DNA from: Blastopirellula marina
GTDB lineage: Bacteria > Planctomycetota > Planctomycetia > Pirellulales > Pirellulaceae
DNA: 64,000 nucleotides
Assembly (NCBI RefSeq): GCF_002967765.1
Contig: NZ_PUHY01000012.1
Coordinates: 186,001-250,000, forward strand
Reading direction: 5' to 3'
Positions 34,454 through 45,002 of the stretch are shown piece by piece. Below the pieces are notes generated by a model. The model had not been told where the DNA came from and did no database searches. It saw nothing but the letters and a program-made list of their open reading frames with translations. The position numbers were made by a program, and so were the translations under genes. Position 1 is the stretch's first letter. The number at the start of each line of letters is the position of its first letter.

Positions 34454-37400
34454 CTATCGAATCGTTGATCCTGCCGGCCGTTCGGCAATGCGATCTTCCT
34501 GACTTTGCTTGTTCGCTTTCAAGTAAGTCATCAAGTCGCCGATTTCCTCGGCCGTCAGTTGATCTAACAACCCCGACGGCATCACGCTGATCTTCGATGG
34601 CTGAATCTCGTCGACATCCGCCTTAGCAACCGGTGTCTTATTGCCTTGGCTATCGATGACCACGTAGTCGCCAGTAGGGCTGGTCGAAACCAAGCCAGAG
34701 AGCACCTTGCCATCCAATGTCAGAATCTGCTTGGTCGCGTATTGATCTGAGATCACATGCGATGGGAATAATACCGATTCCAAGATCTGCTTCTTCTGGA
34801 ACCGATGCGAGATGTCGGTCAGGTCAGGACCAATTGCTTCGCCGACGCTTCCCATCCGGTGACACGCCGCACACTGGGCCTTTTTGAAGATCACCGCCCC
34901 AGAGGATACGTCACCCCCGTGGTAGTCTTCCGCAGTCAGGAAGTCGAGAAGTTCGTCCAAGTTCCAGTTGCTTGACTTGGTATCCACCAATTTCGCTTCC
35001 GGCAAATCAGGATGCGTTTCAGTGAACCACTCTTGCCAGGCAGCCATCTTTTTCTCAGGCGAATCGGATGGCCGTGCAGCGAGTTCTCCCGTCCAGTTCC
35101 CCAGCAATTGGCTAACCGCTTGTTTTCCGGTGTCATCCAAACGTAGCCCAAGTAAAATCAGCTGACGAATTGCCTGCGGATCGTTCTCGGTCTGCGAAAC
35201 CTGGCTCATCTTCTGCACGATATTCGTAGCGAAGTCCCCTTCAATAACCGGAATGGCTTTAACCAGGTAAGGGAAGTTCTTCCCCTCGGCTTGTTGAGCT
35301 AAACCAAACGCGATCGATGCGCGACGTTCAGGTTCTCGGTCGAATGCCTCACGGAGATAGGCCATGTTCTCGGGCGTTCCGTTACCCGCCAAAATGGCCA
35401 CGATTCCTTTCCGCATCCGGGTCGCTACGGTTGTTTCGTCGCCAACCAATTCCTTGTCGATCATCCGCAAGGTGGCGAGCACCTGCTCGCTTGGATGCTC
35501 CGGCAATTCAAACAGCACCGCCAACGCCGCATTGGGCCACATATGTCCCATCGAGAGAGCAACGTACTGCTCTTGGGGTGTTAGACATTTAACAAATTGC
35601 TTAGTACTGGTTTCGATGTAGCCTCGCAGGCCTTCACCGCCGTCGATATCTAATCCGTTCTCCAGATGGCCCAGCAGTTTCAACTTTTGCTCGCTGGTCC
35701 AACCTTCGCTGATGAACGACATGTGCATTGCCAGGTTCAGCCGTTCGGCTGCTGGGATATCGCTATCCAGGTGAGCGATGTACCGGTCGGTAATGTTGGA
35801 AACGTGGAAGTGAGCGAGGGTACGAATCAATTCGCGATTCATCCGATCGTCACCCGCCGGGAATTCGTTCGCAATACGATCCGCCAAGCCTGGGACGTCG
35901 GCGTCTTGCAAGTCACCACGATGCACAGCCAATTGAATAACTCGCAACATCGCTAAGAATTCCGTATCACTTAGGTAATCGTCCAATCGTTTCTGAGCAC
36001 GCTGAGCGATTTGGAGTGCTACGTCTCGTGATGGCTGAGCAATCAAAGCTGCCACACAACCCGCGTTGAACAGCTTGGACGAATCTGCATTCAACGCCGA
36101 ATCAATCCACTCGTTCACTGGTTGCATTTCCAACAGACGTCGAGCCGCGTACGCTTCGCGCCGATCGGTGGCGGACAACAGCGGACTAAGTTGCTCGAAA
36201 GTCACCTTGCCGTTGATTTCAGCGAACGAGTTACAGACTTCACGTCGTACGGCAGCACTTTCGTGGCCGAGCAACTTTTGTAGTCGTTCGGTCGTCTCGT
36301 CGCCGGGGTAGTTGATCAGCAGCGAAACCGCTTTCTGACAGACGTCGTAATTGTCGTCCTTGGTCAGATCTAACAACATATCAAGCGATGGAGTCGGTCC
36401 GTAGAGTTGCATCAAGTCCAGTGCACGCGTCCGGTAATTCGAGGGGTTCTCTTTGGCGATCGCCACCCCTTGGATCTGAGCATTCCAGGAATCCCCCAGC
36501 TCGGCTTGGATCTCGGCGATCTTCTGGCGTCCCCAGGCACTTTGCGGTTGTGGATAACGAATCGCTTTGGCGATCCCCTCACCGAGGTTTTGGGCACCTT
36601 CGGAGATCTCACCCTTGTAGACAATTCGGTAAAGGCCACCTTCCGTACCGCGGCCACCAGTGGTGAAGTAAACCCATCCATCTGGTCCAACTTCCAGATC
36701 GGTCACGTTCATCGGCTTGCCTTCCAGTAGCGGTTCGCTCTTGGCGGTGTAACCAGCACCCACTTTATCGAGTTCTACCGTACTGATTCGACCGTTCGCC
36801 CAGTCTGTCACGAACAAGCGATTCTGGTACTTCGTGGGGAATTTGAAGTGATCGTAAACCACGACACCCGTCGGCGAGCCTGCTCCCGTTTCCAGAATCG
36901 GCGGAACACAATCGGGATAATAGTTTGGCCACTTCGCCCAACCGCTACGCCAGCCGAAATCGGAACCAGGCGAAACCTGGTAGATGCGGGTCGGACGATG
37001 CCAGACGAGACCTTCGTCCCATTCCATGTCGCTATCGTGGATGAATAGATCACCGTTGCGATTAAATGCCAGATCGTACGCGTTGCGAATACCGCCTGCG
37101 ACGACTTCGACGTTCTGTCCTTCGATATCGGTTCGCAGCACCATCCCGCCTGGGGCTTTCACACCGACGGCGTGCCCACCTGGATCTTCGAAACGAGGCA
37201 CTAAGTCCCCTTCGTAGAAATGACGATGCGGGCTTGTTTCCGAAATCTCGAAGTCGAGCTTCGTGTCGTTACCAGCAACCATGTAGATCAAGCCGTCTGG
37301 TCCCAAAGCCAGGGCATGAGGACCATGCTCGCCGATTGCTCCGTTGAACTTAGCCAGCGTTGCGACTTCTTCCACCTTGCCGTCCTGATCGGTATCGCTC

Positions 37401-38410
37401 AGGCGATAAAGGCCGGTTCCTTCCGAACCTTCACCGACAACAAACACGTCGCCGTTGAGTGGCAAGATCCCTTGAATGTTCTTGACGGTATCATTGTAGG
37501 TACGCATCGAATCGACGATGCCGTCGTCATTGGTATCGTAGAGCAGCATCAAATCGCCACCTTCTTTCGAGGCGATGATGTTGCCGAACTCGTTGAACGT
37601 CATCGAGATCAGCGCACCGGTCTTCTCCGACGATAAAACCTCTTGAATGGCGAAGCCAGGCAAAATGCGGAAGCGTGATTCTTCCGGGGCTGGTTTATCA
37701 TCCGGAGCAACTTCCGGTGTCGTGTTGGTGACGACTTCAGGCTGTTTCTTCGCCGAGATCGGCTTGGCTTCGATTGGGCGCTGCGAAGGCTTATTGTTCA
37801 CTTCCGCAAAGGTTGGCTCCGGCGGGACAGGCGGCCCGGAGTTGGTTCGTGGTTTCTCAGCGGTTTGTGAAGAGGTCGACGTCGAGCTATCGGGTCCGAA
37901 CTCTTGCGCGCCACCCCAGCGTGAATCGCTGTAGAAGGTCGATTGCCACAGCGGGAAGGGGCGCAGATCGGTCTTCCATCCGGAGTTCGACGGGAAGCTG
38001 ACCTTCTGGTTGTTGGAACCGAAGATCGTGATTTCCGCCAGCAGCCCCGCCGTGTTCCCACTGGTGTTTTGAACCTGAATTGCGAAAACGTTATCGCCAA
38101 TCTTCAGATACTGCGAAACGTCGAATCGCTTCTTGCTGCGGGAGTTATTATCTTCCGCGATTTTTTTTCCGTTTATCCACAGCTGGTATTCGTCGTCCGC
38201 GGCGATCATTATTTGACCACCTGTCATCTGCTTGATGTTGATGCTCTTGCGGAAATAGCACGAAGCTGCCGGGACTTGGTTCATTTGGTGCTGCGGCGCC
38301 CAAATCCACTGCGGCTGGTTGGACTGAGCCAGGGCCAACCCAGGACGTCCTACGACCGCAGAAACGGCGACGAGCAGCAATAAGCAAAGTGATTTGGGGG
38401 AAGTCGACAT
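34454..38410 (-). CDS. Giant PVC-type membrane-bound dehydrogenase/HEAT/heme-binding protein, 1318 aa
   Basis: After a signal peptide (about 1-29), PQWIWAPQHQ starts a beta-sandwich of about 120 residues. A Pro/Ser/Lys linker (about 160-245) leads to a six-bladed propeller (about 250-620) of the sorbosone/PQQ-sugar-dehydrogenase type (TIGR02604-like). A helical HEAT-like region (about 640-1140) follows, then a C-terminal cytochrome (TIGR02603-like) with CAACHRMG at about 1180 and a VMPSGLLDQLT methionine near 1270. Such proteins occur widely in planctomycetes; they are exported, with a presumed electron-transfer or polysaccharide-oxidation role, but substrate is unknown. GGTAAGAGTGG precedes the ATG at 38410. 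Confidence 0.88.
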   Translation of the reverse strand: MSTSPKSLCLLLLVAVSAVVGRPGLALAQSNQPQWIWAPQHQMNQVPAASCYFRKSINIKQMTGGQIMIAADDEYQLWINGKKIAEDNNSRSKKRFDVSQYLKIGDNVFAIQVQNTSGNTAGLLAEITIFGSNNQKVSFPSNSGWKTDLRPFPLWQSTFYSDSRWGGAQEFGPDSSTSTSSQTAEKPRTNSGPPVPPEPTFAEVNNKPSQRPIEAKPISAKKQPEVVTNTTPEVAPDDKPAPEESRFRILPGFAIQEVLSSEKTGALISMTFNEFGNIIASKEGGDLMLLYDTNDDGIVDSMRTYNDTVKNIQGILPLNGDVFVVGEGSEGTGLYRLSDTDQDGKVEEVATLAKFNGAIGEHGPHALALGPDGLIYMVAGNDTKLDFEISETSPHRHFYEGDLVPRFEDPGGHAVGVKAPGGMVLRTDIEGQNVEVVAGGIRNAYDLAFNRNGDLFIHDSDMEWDEGLVWHRPTRIYQVSPGSDFGWRSGWAKWPNYYPDCVPPILETGAGSPTGVVVYDHFKFPTKYQNRLFVTDWANGRISTVELDKVGAGYTAKSEPLLEGKPMNVTDLEVGPDGWVYFTTGGRGTEGGLYRIVYKGEISEGAQNLGEGIAKAIRYPQPQSAWGRQKIAEIQAELGDSWNAQIQGVAIAKENPSNYRTRALDLMQLYGPTPSLDMLLDLTKDDNYDVCQKAVSLLINYPGDETTERLQKLLGHESAAVRREVCNSFAEINGKVTFEQLSPLLSATDRREAYAARRLLEMQPVNEWIDSALNADSSKLFNAGCVAALIAQPSRDVALQIAQRAQKRLDDYLSDTEFLAMLRVIQLAVHRGDLQDADVPGLADRIANEFPAGDDRMNRELIRTLAHFHVSNITDRYIAHLDSDIPAAERLNLAMHMSFISEGWTSEQKLKLLGHLENGLDIDGGEGLRGYIETSTKQFVKCLTPQEQYVALSMGHMWPNAALAVLFELPEHPSEQVLATLRMIDKELVGDETTVATRMRKGIVAILAGNGTPENMAYLREAFDREPERRASIAFGLAQQAEGKNFPYLVKAIPVIEGDFATNIVQKMSQVSQTENDPQAIRQLILLGLRLDDTGKQAVSQLLGNWTGELAARPSDSPEKKMAAWQEWFTETHPDLPEAKLVDTKSSNWNLDELLDFLTAEDYHGGDVSSGAVIFKKAQCAACHRMGSVGEAIGPDLTDISHRFQKKQILESVLFPSHVISDQYATKQILTLDGKVLSGLVSTSPTGDYVVIDSQGNKTPVAKADVDEIQPSKISVMPSGLLDQLTAEEIGDLMTYLKANKQSQEDRIAERPAGSTIR

Positions 38411-38805
38411 CGTACCACTCTTACCAGCTACGTATTCTTTCCTCGTTGCGGGAAGCCGAGACCGGCGACAACGAGGCGCAATCAAGCCTGATCCTTCATT
38501 CGAAAGATCGGGAAGAGCGGCCAGCAAAATCAGCAAAACCGGACTAACTGGCAAAATTTACCGCATCGACAGACACTATCATTGCATTCCCCCCAGAATG
38601 TGAGACCACCGAACAGAGTGATAGCACGTGATCGCATCGAAGCCATCGCGCGGATGTTATTGACCCTCTTTTTTGATCCGTTTACGATTCGGATGGGACT
38701 ATTTAGGAAATCTGCATCGAATGGGACACACTCCATCATCGCTAGCGGTGACTGGATAACTTTTTCCCTACCTATTGGTGCGTTCTCACTACTAAAGGTT
38801 GCGTA
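38411..38805. other. 395-base divergent promoter region
   Basis: Between the minus-strand giant protein gene and the plus-strand peptide transporter. No gene or strong repeat seen; presumably carries both promoters. Confidence 0.35.
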
Positions 38806-40758
38806 ATGGCAGACACCCGCGGCGCGCATGGACTTTGTCTTGTTCTAGCCCTCACCTTGCTGGCATCACTTGCTGGTTGCAAGGTCGGATCTTCCGAATT
38901 GACCGAGGAGGAGAAGCAACAAGCGATCGCGGACTTCGACTTTGATGCCGGTCTACCTGATCCCGACTTCAAGCCTCCCACACTGGAGGAACTCGACGCT
39001 AACTACGGTTGGACCGATAAGAAGGTCATCGATCCGATGCCTGCCCTCCAGAAGGAGATGGCTGACTACATTCCGCCGATTACTCCCCAAGAGGCGATGA
39101 AGATTCGTCCCAAGGATGAGAAGGATTACGAAGAAATCCTCGGCGCCATGAAGATCCAACCCAAGAACGATGATGAAGTCGCTTGGGATTCGACTTGGGT
39201 CCACCACGAAGCAGGCGACGTCAACAGTTTGAACCCGCTTCGAATGAGCTCGGTGGGCGACTTCTTCTATGTGTACCTCACCGGCGTCAGCGCGGTCAGC
39301 TCGTCCATCGATTTGGAACCTTTCGGCGACGGACGGTATATCAAGTCGTGGCAAGCTAACGACGACAATACCATTCAGAAAGTCGTTCTTCGAGACGATA
39401 TCACTTGGTCCGACGGAACCCCCATCACAGCCGAAGACTGGGAATTTACTTTCAAGGTAATCCTTCATCCAGACCTGATTTCGATGTTCCCCGCGATTCC
39501 CAGCAGCCTGGAAGACGTGAAGATGATCAAGGCGTACGGTAAGGACACCTTCGTCATTTTCCACGACAATTCGAGCGCGGTGAACGACATGAAGCTCGAT
39601 TTTCCGATCATCCCCAAACATATCTACCAACCGGCTATCGCGGTCGATCCCACGCTGACCGATAGCCTGACCTTCGAAGAGCAAGAGAACCAACCGGTGG
39701 TTGGGGGGCCTTACGAAGTGGTCAGTCGCGAACGGAAGCAGCGTATTCTGCTGAAGCGACGCGAGAGCTATTACATGCACGAGGGCAAGCAAGTGCGTGA
39801 GAAGCCGTTCTTTAAAGAGATCCGTATGGAGATCATTGAGAACCCGACCCAAGCGTTGATCGCGATGACCGATGGTCGCATTGATGACATGGAAGTGCCC
39901 GCCTCGAAGTGGAACACTGATGCCAACAAGGAAGACTTCTTCAAGAACAACGTGAAGGTTAAGCACACGGCCTGGTCCGAAGGGCACATCGTGTGGAACA
40001 CCGGCTCGCCATTCTTTGAAGATGCTCGTGTGCGTCGCGCGATGAGCTATGCGATTGACTACGACGCCCTGATCAACGGCATCATGAATGGAATCCACGA
40101 ACAATCGAGTGGACCGTTCCATCCTTCGGCTTGGTTCGCTCCGCAGCCCTCCCTGCCGAAGTTCACCCTCGACCTCGACAAAGCTCGACAATTACTCGAC
40201 GAAGCAGGTTGGAAAGACACCGATGCCGATGGTATCCGTGACAAGGAAATCAACGGCAAGAAAGTGCCGTTCTCGTTCAAGATCATGTTGTCCTCCGGAA
40301 ACCCGGTTGGCGAACTGATGGCCCGTCAACTGGCCAGCGACTTTGGCAAGATCGGGGTCAAAGCAGAACCACGTCAATACGAATGGACCGTGGTCCAGCA
40401 AAAGACTCGCGAGCATAGCTTCGATGCTTCGTTGGGCGGCTGGGGATCTGGCGGCGATCCATTCTCGACAGAAAACATCTTTGGAACCGAGGCTCCTCGT
40501 AACTTCGGCCAATACTCGAACAAGAAAGTAGACGAGTTATATAAACAAGGTCTGCTTGAACTCGACCGCGAAAAGCGCGCCAAGTACTATCAAGAGATCG
40601 CTAAGATTCTGTACGAGGAGCAGCCTTATACCTGGCTTTACTACCGCGCCGACCTATTCGCGTTCAACAAGCAAATGCGGGGCTACCAATTCAGTCCCAC
40701 CGGACCTTGGTACTATGCTCCAGGGATGCATTCGGTGTGGAAGGCGAAATCCGAGTAA
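38806..40758 (+). CDS. Oligopeptide ABC transporter substrate-binding lipoprotein, 650 aa
   Basis: An N-terminal helix ends LLASLAGC with Cys 25, a lipoprotein cleavage site. Residues 30-130 are an acidic extension with the near-repeat KIRPKDEKDYEEILG / KIQPKNDDEV. The SBP_bac_5 fold follows: VLRDDITWSDGTPITAEDWEFTFK, then ARVRRAMSYAIDYDALIN and GWKDTDADGIRDKEINGK. It captures peptides outside the inner membrane and hands them to the permeases encoded next. It is longer than typical members (500-560) mainly because of the extension. AAAGG lies 7 nt before the ATG. First gene of a four-gene operon. Confidence 0.9.
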   Translation: MADTRGAHGLCLVLALTLLASLAGCKVGSSELTEEEKQQAIADFDFDAGLPDPDFKPPTLEELDANYGWTDKKVIDPMPALQKEMADYIPPITPQEAMKIRPKDEKDYEEILGAMKIQPKNDDEVAWDSTWVHHEAGDVNSLNPLRMSSVGDFFYVYLTGVSAVSSSIDLEPFGDGRYIKSWQANDDNTIQKVVLRDDITWSDGTPITAEDWEFTFKVILHPDLISMFPAIPSSLEDVKMIKAYGKDTFVIFHDNSSAVNDMKLDFPIIPKHIYQPAIAVDPTLTDSLTFEEQENQPVVGGPYEVVSRERKQRILLKRRESYYMHEGKQVREKPFFKEIRMEIIENPTQALIAMTDGRIDDMEVPASKWNTDANKEDFFKNNVKVKHTAWSEGHIVWNTGSPFFEDARVRRAMSYAIDYDALINGIMNGIHEQSSGPFHPSAWFAPQPSLPKFTLDLDKARQLLDEAGWKDTDADGIRDKEINGKKVPFSFKIMLSSGNPVGELMARQLASDFGKIGVKAEPRQYEWTVVQQKTREHSFDASLGGWGSGGDPFSTENIFGTEAPRNFGQYSNKKVDELYKQGLLELDREKRAKYYQEIAKILYEEQPYTWLYYRADLFAFNKQMRGYQFSPTGPWYYAPGMHSVWKAKSE

Positions 40759-40816
40759 GTCGAATCATGCCGCTCGAACAATCGTGCATTGCTGAACAAC
40801 CAAGAGGCCTGGCTGC

Positions 40817-41803
40817 ATGCTGACCTACATTGCGCGCCGCGTATTTATCGGAGTCTTCACGATCCTGGCAGTAACCTGCTTGGTTTATGGATTGATCCGA
40901 AATATGCCGGGCACTCCCTTGACCGTGATGCAAGAGAATCCGAGCATGGACCGGGGAATGTCAGAGAAGCAGATGAAAGAGCTCGAGAAGCTCTATCATT
41001 TGGATAAGCACTGGATTGTCGGCTATGGCTATTGGCTGGCGGATGTCGTTCAAGGAGACTTGGGCCGCGGAATCAGCTTTACCGACCGTCGCCAGGTTTC
41101 AACGATCATCCTTTCTCGCTTGCCCAATACGTTGATGCTGACGATCACTTCGTTGTTGCTAACGTATCTGCTTTGTATTCCGATGGGTTTGTTCTCAACC
41201 GCGAAGAACGCGACGGCGAGCGAGCGTGCCTTGAGCGTCACTCTTTATGTGCTTTATGCACTGCCAACCTTTGTCGCAGCGATCTACTTGAATCTGCTCT
41301 TCGCGGTAAAGCTCGATTGGCTTCCCCTGGGCGGCATGACCAGTCCTAACTACAGCGAACTGACTAGCTTTGGTAAAGCCTGGGACCTCCTCAAACACAC
41401 GATCCTACCGATCACTTGTTTGACCTATGGGTCGTTGGCCTATTACACCCGCTTTGTCAAAGCCAACATGATGGAAACGATTCAGCAAGACTACATCCGC
41501 ACGGCTCAAGCCAAAGGGGTAGGGCCCCTCAAGGTTCTCTTGGTTCATGCGTTTCGCAATTCGCTGATTCCCCTTTTGACCCTGATCGGACTAACGCTAC
41601 CAACCCTGCTCGCCGGTAGTGTGATCTTGGAACATATCTATCAATGGGATGGAATTGGACAGCTTTTCATCTCGAAAATCGGACAGCGCGACTACCCTGT
41701 AATTATGGGGCTGGTTCTCATGTTTTCCGTGATGACGTTGATTGGCCAACTGTTGGCTGACATCCTGTATGCCGTCGTTGACCCTCGGATTACCTATTCC
41801 TAA
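40817..41803 (+). CDS. Peptide ABC transporter permease, DppB/YejB-like, 328 aa
   Basis: Six membrane helices: one at about 10-30, then five between about 95 and 320. The EAA-type loop that contacts the ATPase is in DYIRTAQAKGVGPLKVLLVHAFRNSLIPLLT. The extracellular segment after helix 1 is typical of the DppB group. It forms the membrane channel with the next gene's product. The stop is 2 bases before the following ATG. Gene order and the neighbouring permease with its long loop match the Yej peptide/microcin C importer. Confidence 0.92.
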   Translation: MLTYIARRVFIGVFTILAVTCLVYGLIRNMPGTPLTVMQENPSMDRGMSEKQMKELEKLYHLDKHWIVGYGYWLADVVQGDLGRGISFTDRRQVSTIILSRLPNTLMLTITSLLLTYLLCIPMGLFSTAKNATASERALSVTLYVLYALPTFVAAIYLNLLFAVKLDWLPLGGMTSPNYSELTSFGKAWDLLKHTILPITCLTYGSLAYYTRFVKANMMETIQQDYIRTAQAKGVGPLKVLLVHAFRNSLIPLLTLIGLTLPTLLAGSVILEHIYQWDGIGQLFISKIGQRDYPVIMGLVLMFSVMTLIGQLLADILYAVVDPRITYS

Positions 41804-41805
41804 AC

Positions 41806-42909
41806 ATGAGTGCCGATCAAGAGCCAGTCACCCAATTGAGCAAGCCCACGAAGTCGCTCGGATTTTGGGCCACAAGTTGGCGTTATTTTCGCCGGCGATT
41901 TCTCGCTATGGCGGCGTTGTATTTCGTGATCTTTCTCGCCCTTGTCGCGATCTTTTCGCCGGCAATTGTCGGAACAAAACCGATTGTCTGTTACTACAAG
42001 GGCAACATCTATTTCCCGGCGATGGGCTATTTCTATCAGCCTTGGGAAAACGCGATCTTCACGACCGGTGATCACTTCGACAACAAGTACGAACCTAACC
42101 TCAAAAAGAACGATCCCAACAGCTGGGCCATCTGGCCATTAGTCCGCCAAGACCCGATCGAACCGGTTGGCGATGACTGGTTCGAAGGACAGCCGAAAAA
42201 CCCTTCCAATGCCGAAGGGCACCCGAGTTGGCAAAACCTGTTCGGCACCAGCAGTGTCGGCGTCGACGTCTTTGCTCAGTTAGTCCATGGAACACGTGTC
42301 GCGTTATTGGTCGGTTTCGTCTCCATGGGACTCGCCTCGGTGATCGGCATTATCATCGGAGCCTGTTCAGGTTACTTCGGTGGCTGGATCGATTTCGTGC
42401 TGTCTCGTTTCATCGAGATCGTACTGTGCGTTCCCACTTTAATCTTGGTGATCGCGTTGTTAGCCGTCGTCGAGAATCCCAGCATTTGGCAAGTGGTGCT
42501 CGTGATTGGTTTGACCGGCTGGACGAGTATCGCTCGCTTGACCCGAGCCGAGTTCCTCAAGATCCGCCAGATCGAATACGTGGCAGCCGCCAAGGCCATG
42601 GGTGCCGGGCCCGTTCGAATCATGTTCGTGCATATCTTGCGGAACGCTTTGGCTCCGATTCTCGTGCCGATCACGTTCGGTATCGCGGCGGCGATTTTCA
42701 CCGAAAGTGCCCTCAGCTTTCTCGGCATTGGGGCAGATACGGAAACACCGACGTGGGGCCGAGTGCTTCACGAAGGGCAAGATCACATTCGTTCGATGTG
42801 GTGGCTCAATTTCTTCCCCGGCTTGGCCATTTTCAGCACCGTGCTGGCCTACAACTTAATCGGGGAAGGCATCCAAGAAGCAACCGACCCACGAACCCGC
42901 GACGCCTAA
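41806..42909 (+). CDS. Peptide ABC transporter permease, DppC/YejE-like, 367 aa
   Basis: Helix 1 (about 35-57) is followed by an unusually long loop of roughly 115 residues (KPIVCYYKGNIYFPAMGYF to SWQNLFGTSSVG) and then five helices. The EAA loop is IRQIEYVAAAKAMGAGPVRIMFVHILRN, the feature that contacts the ATPase. The long post-helix-1 insertion is characteristic of YejE permeases, as opposed to ordinary DppC. It starts 2 bases after the first permease's stop and ends 24 bases before the ATPase. Confidence 0.92.
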   Translation: MSADQEPVTQLSKPTKSLGFWATSWRYFRRRFLAMAALYFVIFLALVAIFSPAIVGTKPIVCYYKGNIYFPAMGYFYQPWENAIFTTGDHFDNKYEPNLKKNDPNSWAIWPLVRQDPIEPVGDDWFEGQPKNPSNAEGHPSWQNLFGTSSVGVDVFAQLVHGTRVALLVGFVSMGLASVIGIIIGACSGYFGGWIDFVLSRFIEIVLCVPTLILVIALLAVVENPSIWQVVLVIGLTGWTSIARLTRAEFLKIRQIEYVAAAKAMGAGPVRIMFVHILRNALAPILVPITFGIAAAIFTESALSFLGIGADTETPTWGRVLHEGQDHIRSMWWLNFFPGLAIFSTVLAYNLIGEGIQEATDPRTRDA

Positions 42910-42933
42910 CACAACCAGCTTGACCCGCGAACT

Positions 42934-44808
42934 ATGACTAAAATCCTGCTCAAAGTCGACGACCTCCGCACCTTCTTTCATGGCGAAGAGGTCGTCAAAG
43001 CGGTCGATGGGATCTCCTTCAAACTGGAAGAAGGGGAGACGCTCGGTATCGTCGGCGAATCAGGTTCCGGCAAGTCGGTCACCTCGCTTTCGATCATGCA
43101 GCTGCTGGCTCGCAGTGCGAAGATCGAATCTGGCACCATCTCGTTCCTTGGGACTGACCTGGTTCGCTTGCCTGATCCGGCCATGCGAAAGATTCGCGGC
43201 AAAGATATCAGCATGATCTTTCAAGAGCCGATGACCTCGCTGAATCCGGTTTTCACCGTCGGGTCACAGGTCATGGAAGCGATCATCCTGCATCAACGCG
43301 TGAGCAAAGCTGAGGCCCGCGAGCAAACCATACAGCTATTCGACGAAGTCGGTATCCCGGAACCGCATAAGCGTGTCCATTACTATCCTCATCAAATGTC
43401 CGGCGGACAGAAGCAGCGTGTGATGATCGCGATGGCGCTGAGCTGCAATCCGAAGCTGCTGATCGCCGACGAACCGACCACCGCCCTCGACGTCACCATT
43501 CAAGCTCAGATTCTCGACATCCTGCGCCGGCTACGCGATAGCCGGGGCATGTCGATTCTCTTCATCACGCATGACTTGGGCGTGATCGCGGAAATCGCCG
43601 ACCATGTACTGGTCATGTATCGCGGCAAGGTGGTCGAGCACGGCGAGATTCACCAGATCTTCGAGGCCCCTCAGCATCCGTATACCAAGGGTCTTCTCGC
43701 ATGCCGACCTCGTCTCGATACCAAGGTCCGTCGCTTGCCCACCGTAAGCGACTTCATGGATTCGACGGTTACCGAATCCGGGATCGAGATTACCGAAAAG
43801 AAGATGTCGCCGGAGAAATACGAAGAGCTGCTTCAAGCGGGGCGTGGCCGTCTCCTCCATCCCAAGCCGATCCTCGAAGAGATTGGGCATCCTTGGAAGG
43901 AGGGAGAATACAGCGCCGATACGAAATGCGTTGCCGACGACGAAAAGCCACTGCTCAGCGTTCGCGATTTGAAGGTTCACTTCCCAATCCGTAAGGGGAT
44001 CTTCTCACGAGTACACGGGCATGTGAAAGCGGTCGACGGAATCGACTTTGATGTCTTCCGCGGACAAACATTGGGACTCGTCGGGGAATCTGGCTGTGGC
44101 AAAACAACCACCGGGCGAGCAATCCTGCGATTGATCGAACCGACCGATGGAGTTGTCGAATTTGAAGGGAAGAACGTCCGCTCGTTGCAGGGTGCCTCCC
44201 TAAGAGAGATGCGGAAGAAACTACAGATCATCTTCCAAGATCCTTACGGCAGCTTGAATCCTCGCATGACCATCGAAGCGGCCATCTGTGAACCGATGGT
44301 CATTCAAGGCATCGGAGGCACTCGTAAAGAGCAAGGCCAGCGGGCCGCCGAACTGATGAAAGAGGTCGGCATGAATCCCGATCACTTGCGGCGTTATCCG
44401 CATGAATTCTCCGGCGGTCAGCGACAACGTATCTGTATCGCCCGCGCTTTGGCCGTTGAGCCTGACTTCCTGGTCTGTGACGAATCAGTCTCGGCCCTCG
44501 ATGTATCCGTACAGGCTCAAGTCCTCAATCTTCTGAAAGAGCTACAGGAACGTCGCGGGCTGACCTATATCTTCATCAGCCACGATCTATCTGTGGTCAA
44601 GTTCATGGCCGACATGATGGCTGTGATGAATGCCGGCAAGATCGTCGAGTTCGGCCCGGCCGAGGACATCTACGCCAATCCGTCCCAGGAATATACCCGT
44701 AAGCTGATCAACGCCACCCCGAAGGACAGCCTGGAGCATATTCAGATGCGGCAAGAAGAACGAAAACAAGCCCGAGCCGAGCGTCTCAGCACCATCGCTT
44801 CGGCCTAG
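42934..44808 (+). CDS. Fused double ATP-binding protein of peptide ABC transporter, DppD-DppF/YejF-like, 624 aa
   Basis: Two nucleotide-binding domains are joined. Domain 1 has Walker A GESGSGKS (41-48), signature [15 protein letters not shown] and Walker [14 protein letters not shown]. Domain 2 (from about 330) has [26 protein letters not shown] and [13 protein letters not shown]. Both catalytic glutamates are present; the second has DES where DEP is usual. A linker of about 60 residues separates them (KRVHYYPHQ precedes, [11 protein letters not shown] lies within). The fused form is that of YejF, which powers peptide uptake. It is the last gene of the operon; C-terminal end is charged. Confidence 0.95.
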   Translation: MTKILLKVDDLRTFFHGEEVVKAVDGISFKLEEGETLGIVGESGSGKSVTSLSIMQLLARSAKIESGTISFLGTDLVRLPDPAMRKIRGKDISMIFQEPMTSLNPVFTVGSQVMEAIILHQRVSKAEAREQTIQLFDEVGIPEPHKRVHYYPHQMSGGQKQRVMIAMALSCNPKLLIADEPTTALDVTIQAQILDILRRLRDSRGMSILFITHDLGVIAEIADHVLVMYRGKVVEHGEIHQIFEAPQHPYTKGLLACRPRLDTKVRRLPTVSDFMDSTVTESGIEITEKKMSPEKYEELLQAGRGRLLHPKPILEEIGHPWKEGEYSADTKCVADDEKPLLSVRDLKVHFPIRKGIFSRVHGHVKAVDGIDFDVFRGQTLGLVGESGCGKTTTGRAILRLIEPTDGVVEFEGKNVRSLQGASLREMRKKLQIIFQDPYGSLNPRMTIEAAICEPMVIQGIGGTRKEQGQRAAELMKEVGMNPDHLRRYPHEFSGGQRQRICIARALAVEPDFLVCDESVSALDVSVQAQVLNLLKELQERRGLTYIFISHDLSVVKFMADMMAVMNAGKIVEFGPAEDIYANPSQEYTRKLINATPKDSLEHIQMRQEERKQARAERLSTIASA

Positions 44809-45002
44809 GTAGCTGGCCGTGTTCAAAACGGCGAATGTCCGATTTTCCTGGCGAAATCGCATTTTTTGAACCTTTTTCGCCGGCGGGTTGTCTTCCCCCT
44901 ACCGTTTCAACCGCACTCCGCGCATCGAGCGGGGTGGGGTACAATGCTCCATTCTTGAAGATTGAACCCCAGCGATAGGACCTCGACCGAGAGGAAGTCC
45001 CC

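Noticed and set aside
38953-40191. 412-codon open frame antisense to the peptide-binding protein gene
   Set aside because: Shadow of a strongly biased gene on the other strand; no domain or ribosome-binding site.
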